Shown: piece after piece, positions 24,388 to 33,813 of the stretch | Layout of the letters: each line of letters starts with the position of its first letter | Numbering within the stretch: the stretch's first letter is position 1 | The notes under the pieces: model-generated | Told to the model about the DNA's origin: nothing | Databases searched by the model: none | The model's input: the letters and a program-made list of their open reading frames with translations, nothing else | From: a virus | IMG/VR virus record: IMGVR_UViG_3300031576_000010 | Span: 1-64,000 of that record | DNA: 64,000 bases | Reading direction: 5' to 3' (one strand) | Program-made: the position numbers and the translations under genes

Positions 24388-25481
24388 ATGGCAACCGGGA
24401 GGGGCGTAAGAGTTCATGGTACTGGAGCCGGACGAATCGTATCCGGCTCGAACACGCGGGCGAGCCGGCCCGCATGGTCGTGGACGTGTTCCGCGAAGGC
24501 GACAAGGAAGACGAGGAGCGGGACATTCCGATCGACCCGTGGTTCTGGGACCGCAAGACGACGGCGGTTGGCGAGTGGGACGATGACGACGGCGGTGACC
24601 AAGATGACGACCGCGAGGATCTGGCGCCCGATGACGTCAAGGAGCGCCAGCTCCCAGAGATCCCCCTCCACCCGATGCTCGCCACGTTCGACATGCGGCG
24701 CCACATGCGCCTGCGCGTCCACGTCGCGTGCGTCGAGCCCTACCGCTACGACGAGACGATCGCCACCAGGCTGATCCTTCCGCCGGACGACCGAGGGCTC
24801 GTCGAGATGCTGGTCGCGCACAACGGCGTGTTCCGCGACGTGGTGGCGGGCAAGAGTGGGGGCGCCGTCATCCTGGCGGCCGGGCCGCCCGGCACCGGCA
24901 AGACGCTGACCGCTGAGGTGTACGCCGAGGCGATGAAGCGGCCGCTCTACAGCGTGCAGTGCAGCCAGTTGGGCGTCAGCCCCGAGGAGCTGGAGGAAGA
25001 GCTGCTCAAGGTGTTCGTCAGATCCCAGAGGTGGAACGCGATCCTCCTGCTCGACGAGGCGGACGTGTACGTGGCGGCTCGGGGCAACGACCTCGACCAG
25101 AACGCGATTGTCGGGGTATTCCTCCGGACCCTCGAATACTACGCGGGCGTCCTGTTCCTCACGACCAACCGGGCCGACGCGGTCGACGATGCGGTGGCGA
25201 GCCGGTGCATCGCGCGCATCGACTATCGGGTGCCGGCCAGCGAGGCGCAGCGGCGCATCTGGGAGGTGCTGTCCACGACGGCCGGCATCGCCATCTCCGA
25301 TGCGGTCATCGACCAGGCGGTCGGCGAGTTCCACGACCTGACCGGCCGCGACATCAAGAACCTGTTGAAGCTCTCCCGGATGGTCGGGGCGGCACGCAAC
25401 CAACCCATCACCATCGAAACGATCCGGTGGGTCAAGCGGTTCAAGCCGACCGGACGGGCATCCCGTAGCCGTTTCTATTGA
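24303..25481 (+). CDS. AAA+ ATPase
   Basis: 392 residues from ATG 24303. Walker A GPPGTGKT is at 194-201, Walker B ILLLDEAD at 247-254, sensor I in LFLTTNRADAVDD, and arginine-finger region SRCIARIDY follows. The C-terminal lid (GEFHDLTGRDIKNLLKLS) is of the classic meiotic/katanin-type AAA group. Such proteins remodel protein or DNA complexes in a hexamer. An acidic linker (DDDDGGDQDDDRED) precedes the ATPase core. The N-terminal partner domain is probably the frameshifted gene upstream. The TGA stop is part of the next promoter's -35 box. Confidence 0.8.
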   Translation: MADRDRFHQLVGRVGLQVLATGVATDDLDGNREGRKSSWYWSRTNRIRLEHAGEPARMVVDVFREGDKEDEERDIPIDPWFWDRKTTAVGEWDDDDGGDQDDDREDLAPDDVKERQLPEIPLHPMLATFDMRRHMRLRVHVACVEPYRYDETIATRLILPPDDRGLVEMLVAHNGVFRDVVAGKSGGAVILAAGPPGTGKTLTAEVYAEAMKRPLYSVQCSQLGVSPEELEEELLKVFVRSQRWNAILLLDEADVYVAARGNDLDQNAIVGVFLRTLEYYAGVLFLTTNRADAVDDAVASRCIARIDYRVPASEAQRRIWEVLSTTAGIAISDAVIDQAVGEFHDLTGRDIKNLLKLSRMVGAARNQPITIETIRWVKRFKPTGRASRSRFY

Positions 25482-25507
25482 CACGCGCAATCATGCTGTG
25501 GTACGGT
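25478..25507 (+). promoter_or_regulatory. Sigma70-like promoter for lipoprotein gene
   Basis: TTGACA (25478-25483) in TTGACACGCGCAA, 18-bp spacer, TACGGT (25502-25507). The stop of the AAA+ gene lies inside the -35 box. A GGAGG ribosome site at 25521 precedes ATG 25532. Confidence 0.65.
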
Positions 25508-25531
25508 AGAGTCGTAAGCTGGAGGTTGGCG

Positions 25532-26125
25532 ATGAAGAACGTGTTGGTCGCGATGATGCTGGTGCTGGTCGGATGTGTCGGAGTGGATGACGACCCACGC
25601 TGCGGCGCCGGCACGGTCGAACGCGGAGGCGAGTGTGTCGCGGGCGACGGGGATGCCGATGCCGACTCAGACGGGGACGGCGATGGCGACGGGGACGGCG
25701 ACGCCGACGGTGATGCGGACGCGGATGCCGACAGCGACGCCGACGGGGACGGCGACGGGGACGGCGACCTCGATTGCGACGAGGACCAGGACTGCTACCC
25801 AGACGAGGACGGGAACAACTGCACGGTGCCGAGGTGCTCGACGGGCGTCTGCATCCAGAGCCACGAAGAGGATCAGGACGGAGATGGGTACACGTCAATC
25901 GACTGCGGTGGGATCGACTGCGATGACCGCAACCCCGACATCAACCCGGAGCTGCCGGAGATCCCTGGCGACGGGATCGACCAGGACTGCGACGGGGCCG
26001 ATGGCGCCAACCCGGACACCGAGAACATGGACGCGACCTGCTCGGACCGGTCGGACAACGACGACGACGGCTACACCGATTGCGACGATTCCGACTGCGA
26101 CGGAACGGCTCCGTGTTCAGGCTGA
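25532..26125 (+). CDS. Asp/Gly-repeat calcium-binding-type lipoprotein (MopE-like)
   Basis: 197 residues. The N-terminus MKNVLVAMMLVLVGC is a lipoprotein signal with Cys15 as lipidation site; Val at +2 suggests outer-membrane sorting in a Gram-negative host. Residues about 38-88 are a low-complexity run of D-A/S/G-D units. The rest contains MopE-type metal-binding units (QDGDGYTSIDC..DCDDRNPDI and GDGIDQDCDGAD, then DNDDDGYTDCDDSDCDG). Proteins of this composition are abundant in Myxococcota. In a phage it is a likely moron expressed from its own promoter, perhaps changing the host surface. Its stop touches the convergent fibre gene. Confidence 0.8.
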   Translation: MKNVLVAMMLVLVGCVGVDDDPRCGAGTVERGGECVAGDGDADADSDGDGDGDGDGDADGDADADADSDADGDGDGDGDLDCDEDQDCYPDEDGNNCTVPRCSTGVCIQSHEEDQDGDGYTSIDCGGIDCDDRNPDINPELPEIPGDGIDQDCDGADGANPDTENMDATCSDRSDNDDDGYTDCDDSDCDGTAPCSG

Positions 26126-29100
26126 TTACGGGATGTTCGCGGCGGTCACGGCCGCTCCGAGCGCTGCGGTCCCGTTTACCCCGGCCGAGTTCCTGATGAT
26201 GTTGCCCGCGTAGGTGCAGCCGGTCCCGGCACCCAGGTCCACCTCATCGGTCGCGACATCCGTCCTGGGGAACCGGTTGCCCGTGATCGCGACCCCCTGG
26301 GTCGTGACGACAAGCGCCTGAACCTGTGTGGTATCGCCCGCATCCACCACGTTGCCCGTGACCGTGCAGCCGAACGCCTGGATCCGGATGCCGATCGAGT
26401 CCGAGTCGGACACGACGAACTGGATCTCGTTGCCCGACACGACCGTCGAGGCACCTGACACGTCGATCGCGGCGGCCAGGACGTTGTCCTGCTCGGTCTC
26501 GATGTGGTTGTTCGAGATGACGCAGTTGCCCCCGCTCGTCAGGATGGCGGTCCGAAGGGTCGTGCCCGCCCCCTCGATCGTGAGGTAGTTGCCGGTGATG
26601 ACGACGTCGGGCGACGACGCGATGATGCCGACGTGCGCGTTGGTCGTGTTGTCGGTTGTGAGCGTGTTGCCCGAGATGGTCCCGTGGCCGCTTGAGTTCT
26701 CGATCAGGATACCGCCGATCGTGCTGGTCCCGTACGAGATGACGTTGCCGCTGATGACCCACTCGGTGATCGATTGGGCCAACCAGATGCCCGCCGTCGT
26801 GGACGCCCCAGCAACCTCGTCGATCACGTTGTTGCTGATCTCCACCAGCCGGATGGCATCGCCCGCCGCCGCCCCGATCTGGATTTGACCAGCCGATATG
26901 CTGTTGTCGGAAATCTCGATGTCGTCGCTGGTCGGCGCGCCAACCGGGTGGATCCAGATAGTTGGATCAGTAACCCCGCCGACAGCACCGAAATTGTTGC
27001 CGATGATTTTGAGACCTGCCTGGGCGGCCGCGAAACCAGAGTCGAAGTAGCCGGACGTCGGGCCCGCTTGCGTTTGGAACGTGTTGTGCAGAATGCGAGT
27101 GTTGAGATGCAGGAAAGACGCGCTGCCAGCGAACAGAATGCAACCGAGCGTTGCGGTCGTGGCGCGCTCGATATCGTTGCCTTCGACGAGGAGCCGCGCG
27201 GTAGCGTTGTTGACCCGGATGAACCGCCCCGTGACGAGGAACCGGTTGTTCCGGATGATCCAGTCGTTCCAAGTGGCGTCGATGGTACCGTTGAACGCGA
27301 CGCCACATTCGATATCGCAGTCGTGGACGTGCAGGTTCGCGATCGTTTCGGCGCCCGCGATCGCGCTGTCCGAGTAGAACGAGTCGGTCCCGACGTCGAA
27401 GAAGCAGTTCTCGAAAACGATCTGACTGGTCGATGACCATCCTTCCGCCATCAGGATCATGGTGGAACCGGCGGCTCCTAGGTCGACGTTGCACCCCTCC
27501 ATCCGGAACCCCTTCTCATCCGCCACCGACGTCGTGTTGGTGAAGAGGCCGGCCGACACGGTGATCTCGGCGTCTCGGATCAGCACCCACGAGGCCGTGT
27601 TGCCCCCGTACGAGATGAATCGCTCGCCAGTAATTGCCAGGTCGCCCCCGATCCACTCCAGCGCGCCGTTCGACCCGATCGTGAACTTGACGGCCGCGCC
27701 ACTGAGCGTGACGGTGACGTCCGGGTCGCACGTGATGCGCAACGGGGTCGTGAGCGTCATGGTCGTGATGACCGATTCGCTCACCAGGCTGGTGATGTGG
27801 AGCGCGCGGATCCCCAGGGTCGTGGCGTAATCGACGGCGGCTTGCAGGGAGAAAAACTGGGCCCTGTTGCGCGCGCCCGCCTCGCTCCTCCCGACCGTCA
27901 GGCTGCCGACGATGTTGTCCAGCCGGAAGATGTTGCGCCGGTAGTCCAACAGGGATGTGATCGCACCCGCCGCCGTCACCACCTTGGCGAGCGCGATGCC
28001 ACGGCCCGGTTGATTGGCCGACCCGTCCCCGATGATCTGCAAGAGGGTCGAGATCGAGGTGCTGGCTTGCAGCACGCCATTCAGGTCGAGGTAGAGCCAG
28101 TTGGTCGCGTTGTCGGTAAGGGCGACACCCGTCTGCTCGCCCCGCTCGATCCGCTCGCCGAAGATGTAGGAAATGCCGCCCGCCACGTTGACGTTCAAGC
28201 CGCCCGCACTCGTGACCTTCAGGCTGTTGTCTTCCGGGATCGAGCCGATCTGGTTGTAGCCGACCAGCACACCCGACACCCGCAGCTCATCGAGGTTGCG
28301 CTCGTGGACCGTCCGGCGGATCACCTGGGCGGCCGTCCCATCCCCGAAGATGAAGTAGCGGGAATCCTCGTCGTGGAAGTTGAATTCCTCGGTGGTGCCG
28401 TAGAACCGCTTGTCGAGCGCCCGCTCGGTCGTGACGCCACGGCTCGGCGTGTAACCGAGGAACCCGGTCGCCGAACCGGTCCAGCAGACCATCGCGATCC
28501 GCATGAACGCGTCGGCCGACGCGACCGTCGCGACCGTGATGGAGTCGGTCTGGCTGGCGCCCGGCAGATCGGCCGTGATGACGAATACGTCGATGTAGTC
28601 GCGGTCGTTCGCCGCGACCAACCGGAACCATCCGCCCGCCGCCACTGCAACGGTTGGACCCAAGTCCCACGCGAGCGTCTGGGCGGGGAACACGTAGGCT
28701 AGGTTCTTGGCGCCCGCGGTCGTCCCGTCCGACATGTCGATCATCTCGACGCCCGTCATCCTTGCGGGAGCGGTCGGCCAGGTCGCGCGCGCCGACACTG
28801 AGATGGCGGTGGTGTTGTCGATCAGCACCTCGTACAGCACCGCGGCGACCGGCGCGGTCGTGAACGTCACGATCGTCGACAAGATGGAGGTGAGGCGACG
28901 ACCGTTCACGTAGTAGGTGTCGACACCGGCGGGCGCCGTGACGACGAGGCGGTCGGGCGCGGTCGTCGCATCGATCGCGACCGCCAACGCGGTGCCGCTG
29001 GACCCCCGCCAGATGCCGTTCGAGTGCTGGATGTCCTGGTGGGTCTCCAGCTCCTCCAGCTCGACGCCGCCCAAGTCCGAGATGCGGAGGCCGTGTGGGT

Positions 29101-30004
29101 TGGTTGGAGTGGGGGTGCCGGTCCCAAGAAGGCTGCGGTGCAGCCAGTCCTCCGAGGTGAACCGGGCGATCGTCTGGTTGTAGAGCGCGGTGATCGTGAT
29201 GGAGTCGCTCTGGTTCGAGCCGGGCAGCGATGCCGAGATCACTTCAACGGTGATGCTGGGCGGGCTGCCGCCGCCACCGAACAGCGTGAACGAGCCGCCG
29301 CCCCCGACGTTGACGCCCGCGCCCGCCGAGCCACCTGGTGGCGTCCAGGTCAACAGGGTGCCGACGAACGTGAACGCGAGCGTGCCGGTCCCCGACGCCG
29401 TGTTGGACGAGACGCCCGTGATCGTCACGCCCGTCACGTTGATCGGCTGGGACGAGTAGTTGATCGTGTTGAACGCGGTGGGGCTCGCGATCGAGCCGGC
29501 CGTCAAGGCGCCGCCGGTTGCGGTCACGCGCGCGAGCACGAGGGCGCGGTCCTGCGCGTCGTTCGCGAGGTTCGGGTCGGTGGTGAGGAGGGCGGCGTAT
29601 CCAGCCGCCGTGTAGACCCGGATCCGGACTGACCGGTTCGCGTGGGTGTCGGGCGAGTTGGTGCCGGTCTCGTGGGGCTGTGGGTCGGTCTCGTTTTCCG
29701 TGTAAATCGCGAGCACGAAATTGACGACCCCGAGCACCGAGCTGGCCAACGTGATGGCCGATTGACCGGGGCTCAGCACCACGTAGTTGCCGTCGGGCGC
29801 GTAGCCGGTCCCCGCCGCCACGTCGATCTTGGTGGCGTCCGCGCCGTTCACAGTGACGCCGAACCCGCTCTGCACCCCCATGGCCGCTTCGTCGAGCGAG
29901 CGTTGGATGTGCTCGAAGATCCTGGTATCCCGCTCGAACGCGAGATCGTTCTGATGGATTTCGACGCCCTCGGGGTAGAGGGACCGCTGCGCAGACGCTG
30001 CCAT
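26126..30004 (-). CDS. Tail fibre / tailspike with right-handed beta-helix
   Basis: 1292 residues. The N-terminal part (MAASAQRSLYPEGVEIHQND, then FGVTVNGADATKIDVAAGTG) resembles fibre proteins that attach to the baseplate. The middle carries one copy of the W-PPGG / GGGGSF beta module shared with other tail proteins. From about residue 690 to the end there are repeated ISGN-type rungs (ISDNSISAGQIQIG, WVISGNVISYGTSTIGGILI, HGTISGNTLTT, VITGNYLT), characteristic of a parallel beta-helix that binds or degrades surface polysaccharide. It is the last gene of the leftward late operon. Confidence 0.8.
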   Translation of the reverse strand: MAASAQRSLYPEGVEIHQNDLAFERDTRIFEHIQRSLDEAAMGVQSGFGVTVNGADATKIDVAAGTGYAPDGNYVVLSPGQSAITLASSVLGVVNFVLAIYTENETDPQPHETGTNSPDTHANRSVRIRVYTAAGYAALLTTDPNLANDAQDRALVLARVTATGGALTAGSIASPTAFNTINYSSQPINVTGVTITGVSSNTASGTGTLAFTFVGTLLTWTPPGGSAGAGVNVGGGGSFTLFGGGGSPPSITVEVISASLPGSNQSDSITITALYNQTIARFTSEDWLHRSLLGTGTPTPTNPHGLRISDLGGVELEELETHQDIQHSNGIWRGSSGTALAVAIDATTAPDRLVVTAPAGVDTYYVNGRRLTSILSTIVTFTTAPVAAVLYEVLIDNTTAISVSARATWPTAPARMTGVEMIDMSDGTTAGAKNLAYVFPAQTLAWDLGPTVAVAAGGWFRLVAANDRDYIDVFVITADLPGASQTDSITVATVASADAFMRIAMVCWTGSATGFLGYTPSRGVTTERALDKRFYGTTEEFNFHDEDSRYFIFGDGTAAQVIRRTVHERNLDELRVSGVLVGYNQIGSIPEDNSLKVTSAGGLNVNVAGGISYIFGERIERGEQTGVALTDNATNWLYLDLNGVLQASTSISTLLQIIGDGSANQPGRGIALAKVVTAAGAITSLLDYRRNIFRLDNIVGSLTVGRSEAGARNRAQFFSLQAAVDYATTLGIRALHITSLVSESVITTMTLTTPLRITCDPDVTVTLSGAAVKFTIGSNGALEWIGGDLAITGERFISYGGNTASWVLIRDAEITVSAGLFTNTTSVADEKGFRMEGCNVDLGAAGSTMILMAEGWSSTSQIVFENCFFDVGTDSFYSDSAIAGAETIANLHVHDCDIECGVAFNGTIDATWNDWIIRNNRFLVTGRFIRVNNATARLLVEGNDIERATTATLGCILFAGSASFLHLNTRILHNTFQTQAGPTSGYFDSGFAAAQAGLKIIGNNFGAVGGVTDPTIWIHPVGAPTSDDIEISDNSISAGQIQIGAAAGDAIRLVEISNNVIDEVAGASTTAGIWLAQSITEWVISGNVISYGTSTIGGILIENSSGHGTISGNTLTTDNTTNAHVGIIASSPDVVITGNYLTIEGAGTTLRTAILTSGGNCVISNNHIETEQDNVLAAAIDVSGASTVVSGNEIQFVVSDSDSIGIRIQAFGCTVTGNVVDAGDTTQVQALVVTTQGVAITGNRFPRTDVATDEVDLGAGTGCTYAGNIIRNSAGVNGTAALGAAVTAANIP

Positions 30005-30017
30005 AATGTTCTCCTCT

Positions 30018-30667
30018 TTACGCGACCAGCCCGCGGCGCGGGATCAGCGCGGACCTGACGTGCAGGCCGCGACGAAGTCGGTACTCGACGAATTCCTCGA
30101 CGGTTTTGCTGTGCTTCATCAAGTTACAGGGCTTGCACGCGCAGCAGATGTTCGAGATGTCGTTCGTCGGATGAATCTCAGCTCTGCTGAGCGGGATCTT
30201 GTGATCGACGGCGTACTCGGTGCGGAGCACGGCTTCGCAGTAGTAACAATGACCACCTTGTTCGGCGAAGAGCCTACGAAGATCGTCGGTTGTGTGCTGA
30301 CCTGGCACACCATGCTCTCGCGAGCGTCGACGGTGGTATTGGATTTCACGGCCGCAGGGTTGTTCCGAGCCCATTGACGGTAGTACTCCCTAACTCCCTC
30401 CGGATCCGCCGCTCTACGTACCTCTGCACACTTCGTCACCATGGCCCGCGCTGCATCTGGATGTGCCAGCCGCCATCTACGAACGCTTCTGCGTGCAGCC
30501 CACTCCGGGTTTTTGGCAGCCATGTCTGCATCCCTGCGACTCACACAGCTCTTGCAGTCGGCCCGAAGACCATCCTTTCCTTTGGCCTGTGAATGAAACT
30601 CCGAGCGCGGCTTCTCTTCGCCGCATTTCGAGCACCGCTTCAACGCTGGCGTCGAACGTCGCATCAA
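30018..30667 (-). pseudogene. HNH homing endonuclease, disrupted by a frameshift
   Basis: The first frame (from ATG 30667) begins MMRRSTPALKRCSKCGEEKP and carries CKSC and the basic helix. The second frame, open to 30018, carries the HNH core: GHCYYCEAVL, VDHKIPLSRAEIHPTNDISN and CKPCNLMKH. The frames swap near 30,320, where VDAR in one frame joins REHGVPGQHTTDDLRRLF in the other. It is the same family as the intact genes at 33810 and 60811. Unless the shift is programmed or a sequence error, the enzyme is inactive. Its start overlaps the stop of the upstream tail gene by 4 bp. Confidence 0.75.
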
Positions 30668-33600
30668 GGTCTCAGAATCGGGATCGTGCCGCCCACTCCG
30701 AAGGCATTCAAGCCCTTCGCGCTCACGCTCGACAGCCTGAAGTCCCGAACATCCACGATCCCAGAGATGCTGACACGGTATTGCAAGAAGCGGCCGGTCG
30801 CGGGCAAGACCGCATCCTTCTCGGTCGCGGCGTACGGGGCGGCCGCGAGCGCGATGAGCGTGGCGGCGCGCCGCCGCTCGATCGTGATGGTCGGGACTTT
30901 CGTCGGGTTGGCGCGGAGCGACTGGTAGGTCAGGAAGTAGATCGCGTCCGTGTTGAACTGGTCGGGCGCAATCAAGACGGTCTGGTTATCCAGATATCTA
31001 TACCCGACCGATGGGACCGTCCTGACGTTGAGCCCGTCATTCTCGATGAGCGATGAGGTCGTCTTGTCCTGGTCGCTCCGGTCGCCCAGCCGGGCCCTGC
31101 GGGTCTGCGGGTTGAACACCACCTGACTGGTCCGCGCGACCGTCACGAGCAACGACTCGTACCGGCTCCATGCATGGATGTCCACATAGAAGATATAGTC
31201 GGCGAACGTGCCGGCCAGGTCGATCGAGGCCGACTCGAACCTGATGAGCGCCTGGTAGTCGATCGTGTAGACGGCGCCCGAGTTGTAGCCGGTCAGGACC
31301 CGCACGACCGTCGCGCTGTCGAACTGCCAGCGGGTGTTGGGCATGAGGGTGCCGTCCTCGTACATCCGGGTGGCCGTCTGGTCCTGGTTGCTCGTGATCG
31401 CCAAGGTCGCAACGAACGGGGCGACCGGTGGAGTCGGGAACGTGAGCAGCTCGCCCGACACCAGCGAGATGCGGGCGGCGCGCAGGTATGATCTGCGCGC
31501 GGGCGTCCGGACGACCAGATCGAGGTTTGTGCGGATCCCGCCGAACAGGTCCGCCTCGGTGAACGCGCCCTTCAGGTTTTTCGCGACCCCCACCGTGTAC
31601 TCGGTCACGTCGAACCGGTCGCCCTCCACGTGGGCGGGCAGGACGGTATCGACATGGCCTTTCGGGGTCGCGGGATCGAACGGCAGGCCGATGAGCTGGT
31701 CCTCGGTGGCGGCGAGCGCGATGGGGCTCCAGATGAAGATCAGCTCGCCGAAGTAGGCGCGGTGCTCGCTCCTGGGTGTCGTGTTGACCCCGAGGTTCAG
31801 GGCGGTGACGTTCGGTTGCCGGAGGACCGCGCGCGCCAACTCGATCGTCTGGCCGGCACCAGCGCCATCGTGCCGGACCCGCACCTTGAACTGGGTGGCG
31901 GTCGCGGGCAAGACGGTCGCGAGCGAGATGTAGGTCATCTCGTCGCCCCCGTTCGCGTTGACCGACGGGACCGCAACCGCACCGCTCTCGACCCACCCGA
32001 CCCCGAAGTTGACCCCGACCCGCACGCTGATCGGGGCGGTATGGCGGTTCCGCACCCACACAGAAAACGTGAACGGCCACTCCAGGTACTGGAAGACGCG
32101 ATCGTCCGCGTCGGTCTCCAGGGTGGTGTCGCCGGTCCCATCATTCGCGAGAGCGAGCTGCTGGAAATCGAACCACCCGTACTCCAGCAGGTTGGCGTCG
32201 GCGGACGCAACGTTGTCGGCCAGCCAACCGTCCGGCACGTTCGAGCCGAGCAGCGTGACGGTCTCGGTGTCGTTGATGCCCGGCAGCGACCCCGCCACTA
32301 CCGTGATGCTCGCGCCCTGCTCTTCGTTGGCCGACCCATCAAGCTGGTAGGGGAACGAGCTGTACTGCTCGACCACATCGCCCGCCAGCTTGCCGATCAC
32401 GAGCCCGGGGGCCGGTACTGTCAAGATGTCGGTCGTCCGGTTGTTCGCCGAGATGGTGACGAGTTCCTCGCGGACCGTGTTGCGCGCGACAACCACCTGG
32501 AACGTGTTGCTCGCGTCGGCCGATCGGAAATCGTCCGAGCTGACCAGCTCCAACGAGGTCGACCCGATTGCCTCGGGATTGACGAGGGTGCTGCGGACCC
32601 ACGGGTAGCCCAGCACCGTGAAGTACGCGTCGGCCGCGATGTTTTCCAAGACGATCGAGGCGGTCGCGCCAGCCGTGCTGGCGGGTGTCTGGAGCCGGAC
32701 GCGATCGGTCGTCAGGACGCTCGCGACCGCCCCGTAGGTCGCGCCGTACCGTGTGTCGGCCGTGAGGGCCGCGTTGATGTCGGCGGCGACCTGCGCGCCT
32801 GTACGGGCCCCACCAGCCGTCAGCGTGATCGTGATGGACCCTTTGCCATCCAGGTTGAGTCGGAGCTTGTCGTTGGTCGCCGCGACGATCGCGAACGTCC
32901 CGTTCGTCCGGCCGTCCAGGCGGGCGGGCAGGGCAGGCCCGTTCAGCTCGAACGCGCCCCCCGCCCCCACGTTGACGGCTGGCCCAATCGCGCCCCCCGG
33001 CGTCGTCCACGCGAGCGTCGTGCCAACGAACGTGAACGTCAGGGTCCCGGCACCCAACTGGTTGGCCGGCCCGAACCCGGTTGGCGTGACGCCCGGGATC
33101 GCGGACGCGCGAGTGAACTGGCTGCGGTCCCGCTCCTGAAACCTGGCGTTTCGCACGAACGAGTCGCCCAGCACCCAGCGGGGCCCGAACGTCCGGAACG
33201 GGAACGCCAATGGGGTGGCGGTCGTGATCGATGAGACGGTATTGTCCAGCCCCTTGCGTCGCCCGCCGAACATCCGGTACGCCTGGTGGACTTCCTGGAG
33301 CTGCTCGCGGTACGCCTCGTGCTGGTAGGCGGGCGTATTGAGGTGGAGGAGCCGCTTGCCCCATACGTCCTCGATCTGGCCCCGCTCAGCCGTTTCGAGC
33401 CGGAGGTCGTTGAACGAGTCGGTGATGTTGGCGTCGATGACTTCCAGGACCTCGGCGAGCGCGGCGAGCGCGGTGTGGACATGGCGGGCGTCGACGGTCG
33501 TCTGGATCCGTTCGGCCGTGATGTCGTCTTCCAGGACGATCGTGTTCTTTCCGAGGTCGAGCGTCAGGGAGAACCGGGCAACCGAGTCGGTGTCGGTCGT

Positions 33601-33813
33601 GACGGTCCCGCGGAACCGGTCGTTCGTGAAGATGCCGAACACGCGGTTCGGCTGGCTGGTCTGCATGACCAGGTCGTACGGCCGGGTTCCCTGGTACGGG
33701 ATCCGGATGCCGGTCGCCTGGTAGAACTGTCCATTGGGGATCTCGTCGATGAGGTCGGCGTACCGATTCACATCGGAGCCATCAAGATTCCTGCCTGGAT
33801 TTCCCGGCATCAC
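30664..33813 (-). CDS. Large tail/baseplate structural protein with repeated beta modules
   Basis: 1049 residues beginning MMPGNPGRNLDGSDVNRYAD. It contains a W-TPGG / VGAGGAFEL module (about residues 250-290) and a DINAALTADTRYGATYGAVA module also found three times in the tail sheath, then further strand-rich regions including two TYQSL/DYQAL hairpins. Late-operon position next to the fibre gene suggests a baseplate-fibre connector. The exact role is not recognisable. It is bounded on both sides by HNH genes joined with 4-bp overlaps. Confidence 0.65.
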   Translation of the reverse strand: MMPGNPGRNLDGSDVNRYADLIDEIPNGQFYQATGIRIPYQGTRPYDLVMQTSQPNRVFGIFTNDRFRGTVTTDTDSVARFSLTLDLGKNTIVLEDDITAERIQTTVDARHVHTALAALAEVLEVIDANITDSFNDLRLETAERGQIEDVWGKRLLHLNTPAYQHEAYREQLQEVHQAYRMFGGRRKGLDNTVSSITTATPLAFPFRTFGPRWVLGDSFVRNARFQERDRSQFTRASAIPGVTPTGFGPANQLGAGTLTFTFVGTTLAWTTPGGAIGPAVNVGAGGAFELNGPALPARLDGRTNGTFAIVAATNDKLRLNLDGKGSITITLTAGGARTGAQVAADINAALTADTRYGATYGAVASVLTTDRVRLQTPASTAGATASIVLENIAADAYFTVLGYPWVRSTLVNPEAIGSTSLELVSSDDFRSADASNTFQVVVARNTVREELVTISANNRTTDILTVPAPGLVIGKLAGDVVEQYSSFPYQLDGSANEEQGASITVVAGSLPGINDTETVTLLGSNVPDGWLADNVASADANLLEYGWFDFQQLALANDGTGDTTLETDADDRVFQYLEWPFTFSVWVRNRHTAPISVRVGVNFGVGWVESGAVAVPSVNANGGDEMTYISLATVLPATATQFKVRVRHDGAGAGQTIELARAVLRQPNVTALNLGVNTTPRSEHRAYFGELIFIWSPIALAATEDQLIGLPFDPATPKGHVDTVLPAHVEGDRFDVTEYTVGVAKNLKGAFTEADLFGGIRTNLDLVVRTPARRSYLRAARISLVSGELLTFPTPPVAPFVATLAITSNQDQTATRMYEDGTLMPNTRWQFDSATVVRVLTGYNSGAVYTIDYQALIRFESASIDLAGTFADYIFYVDIHAWSRYESLLVTVARTSQVVFNPQTRRARLGDRSDQDKTTSSLIENDGLNVRTVPSVGYRYLDNQTVLIAPDQFNTDAIYFLTYQSLRANPTKVPTITIERRRAATLIALAAAPYAATEKDAVLPATGRFLQYRVSISGIVDVRDFRLSSVSAKGLNAFGVGGTIPILRP

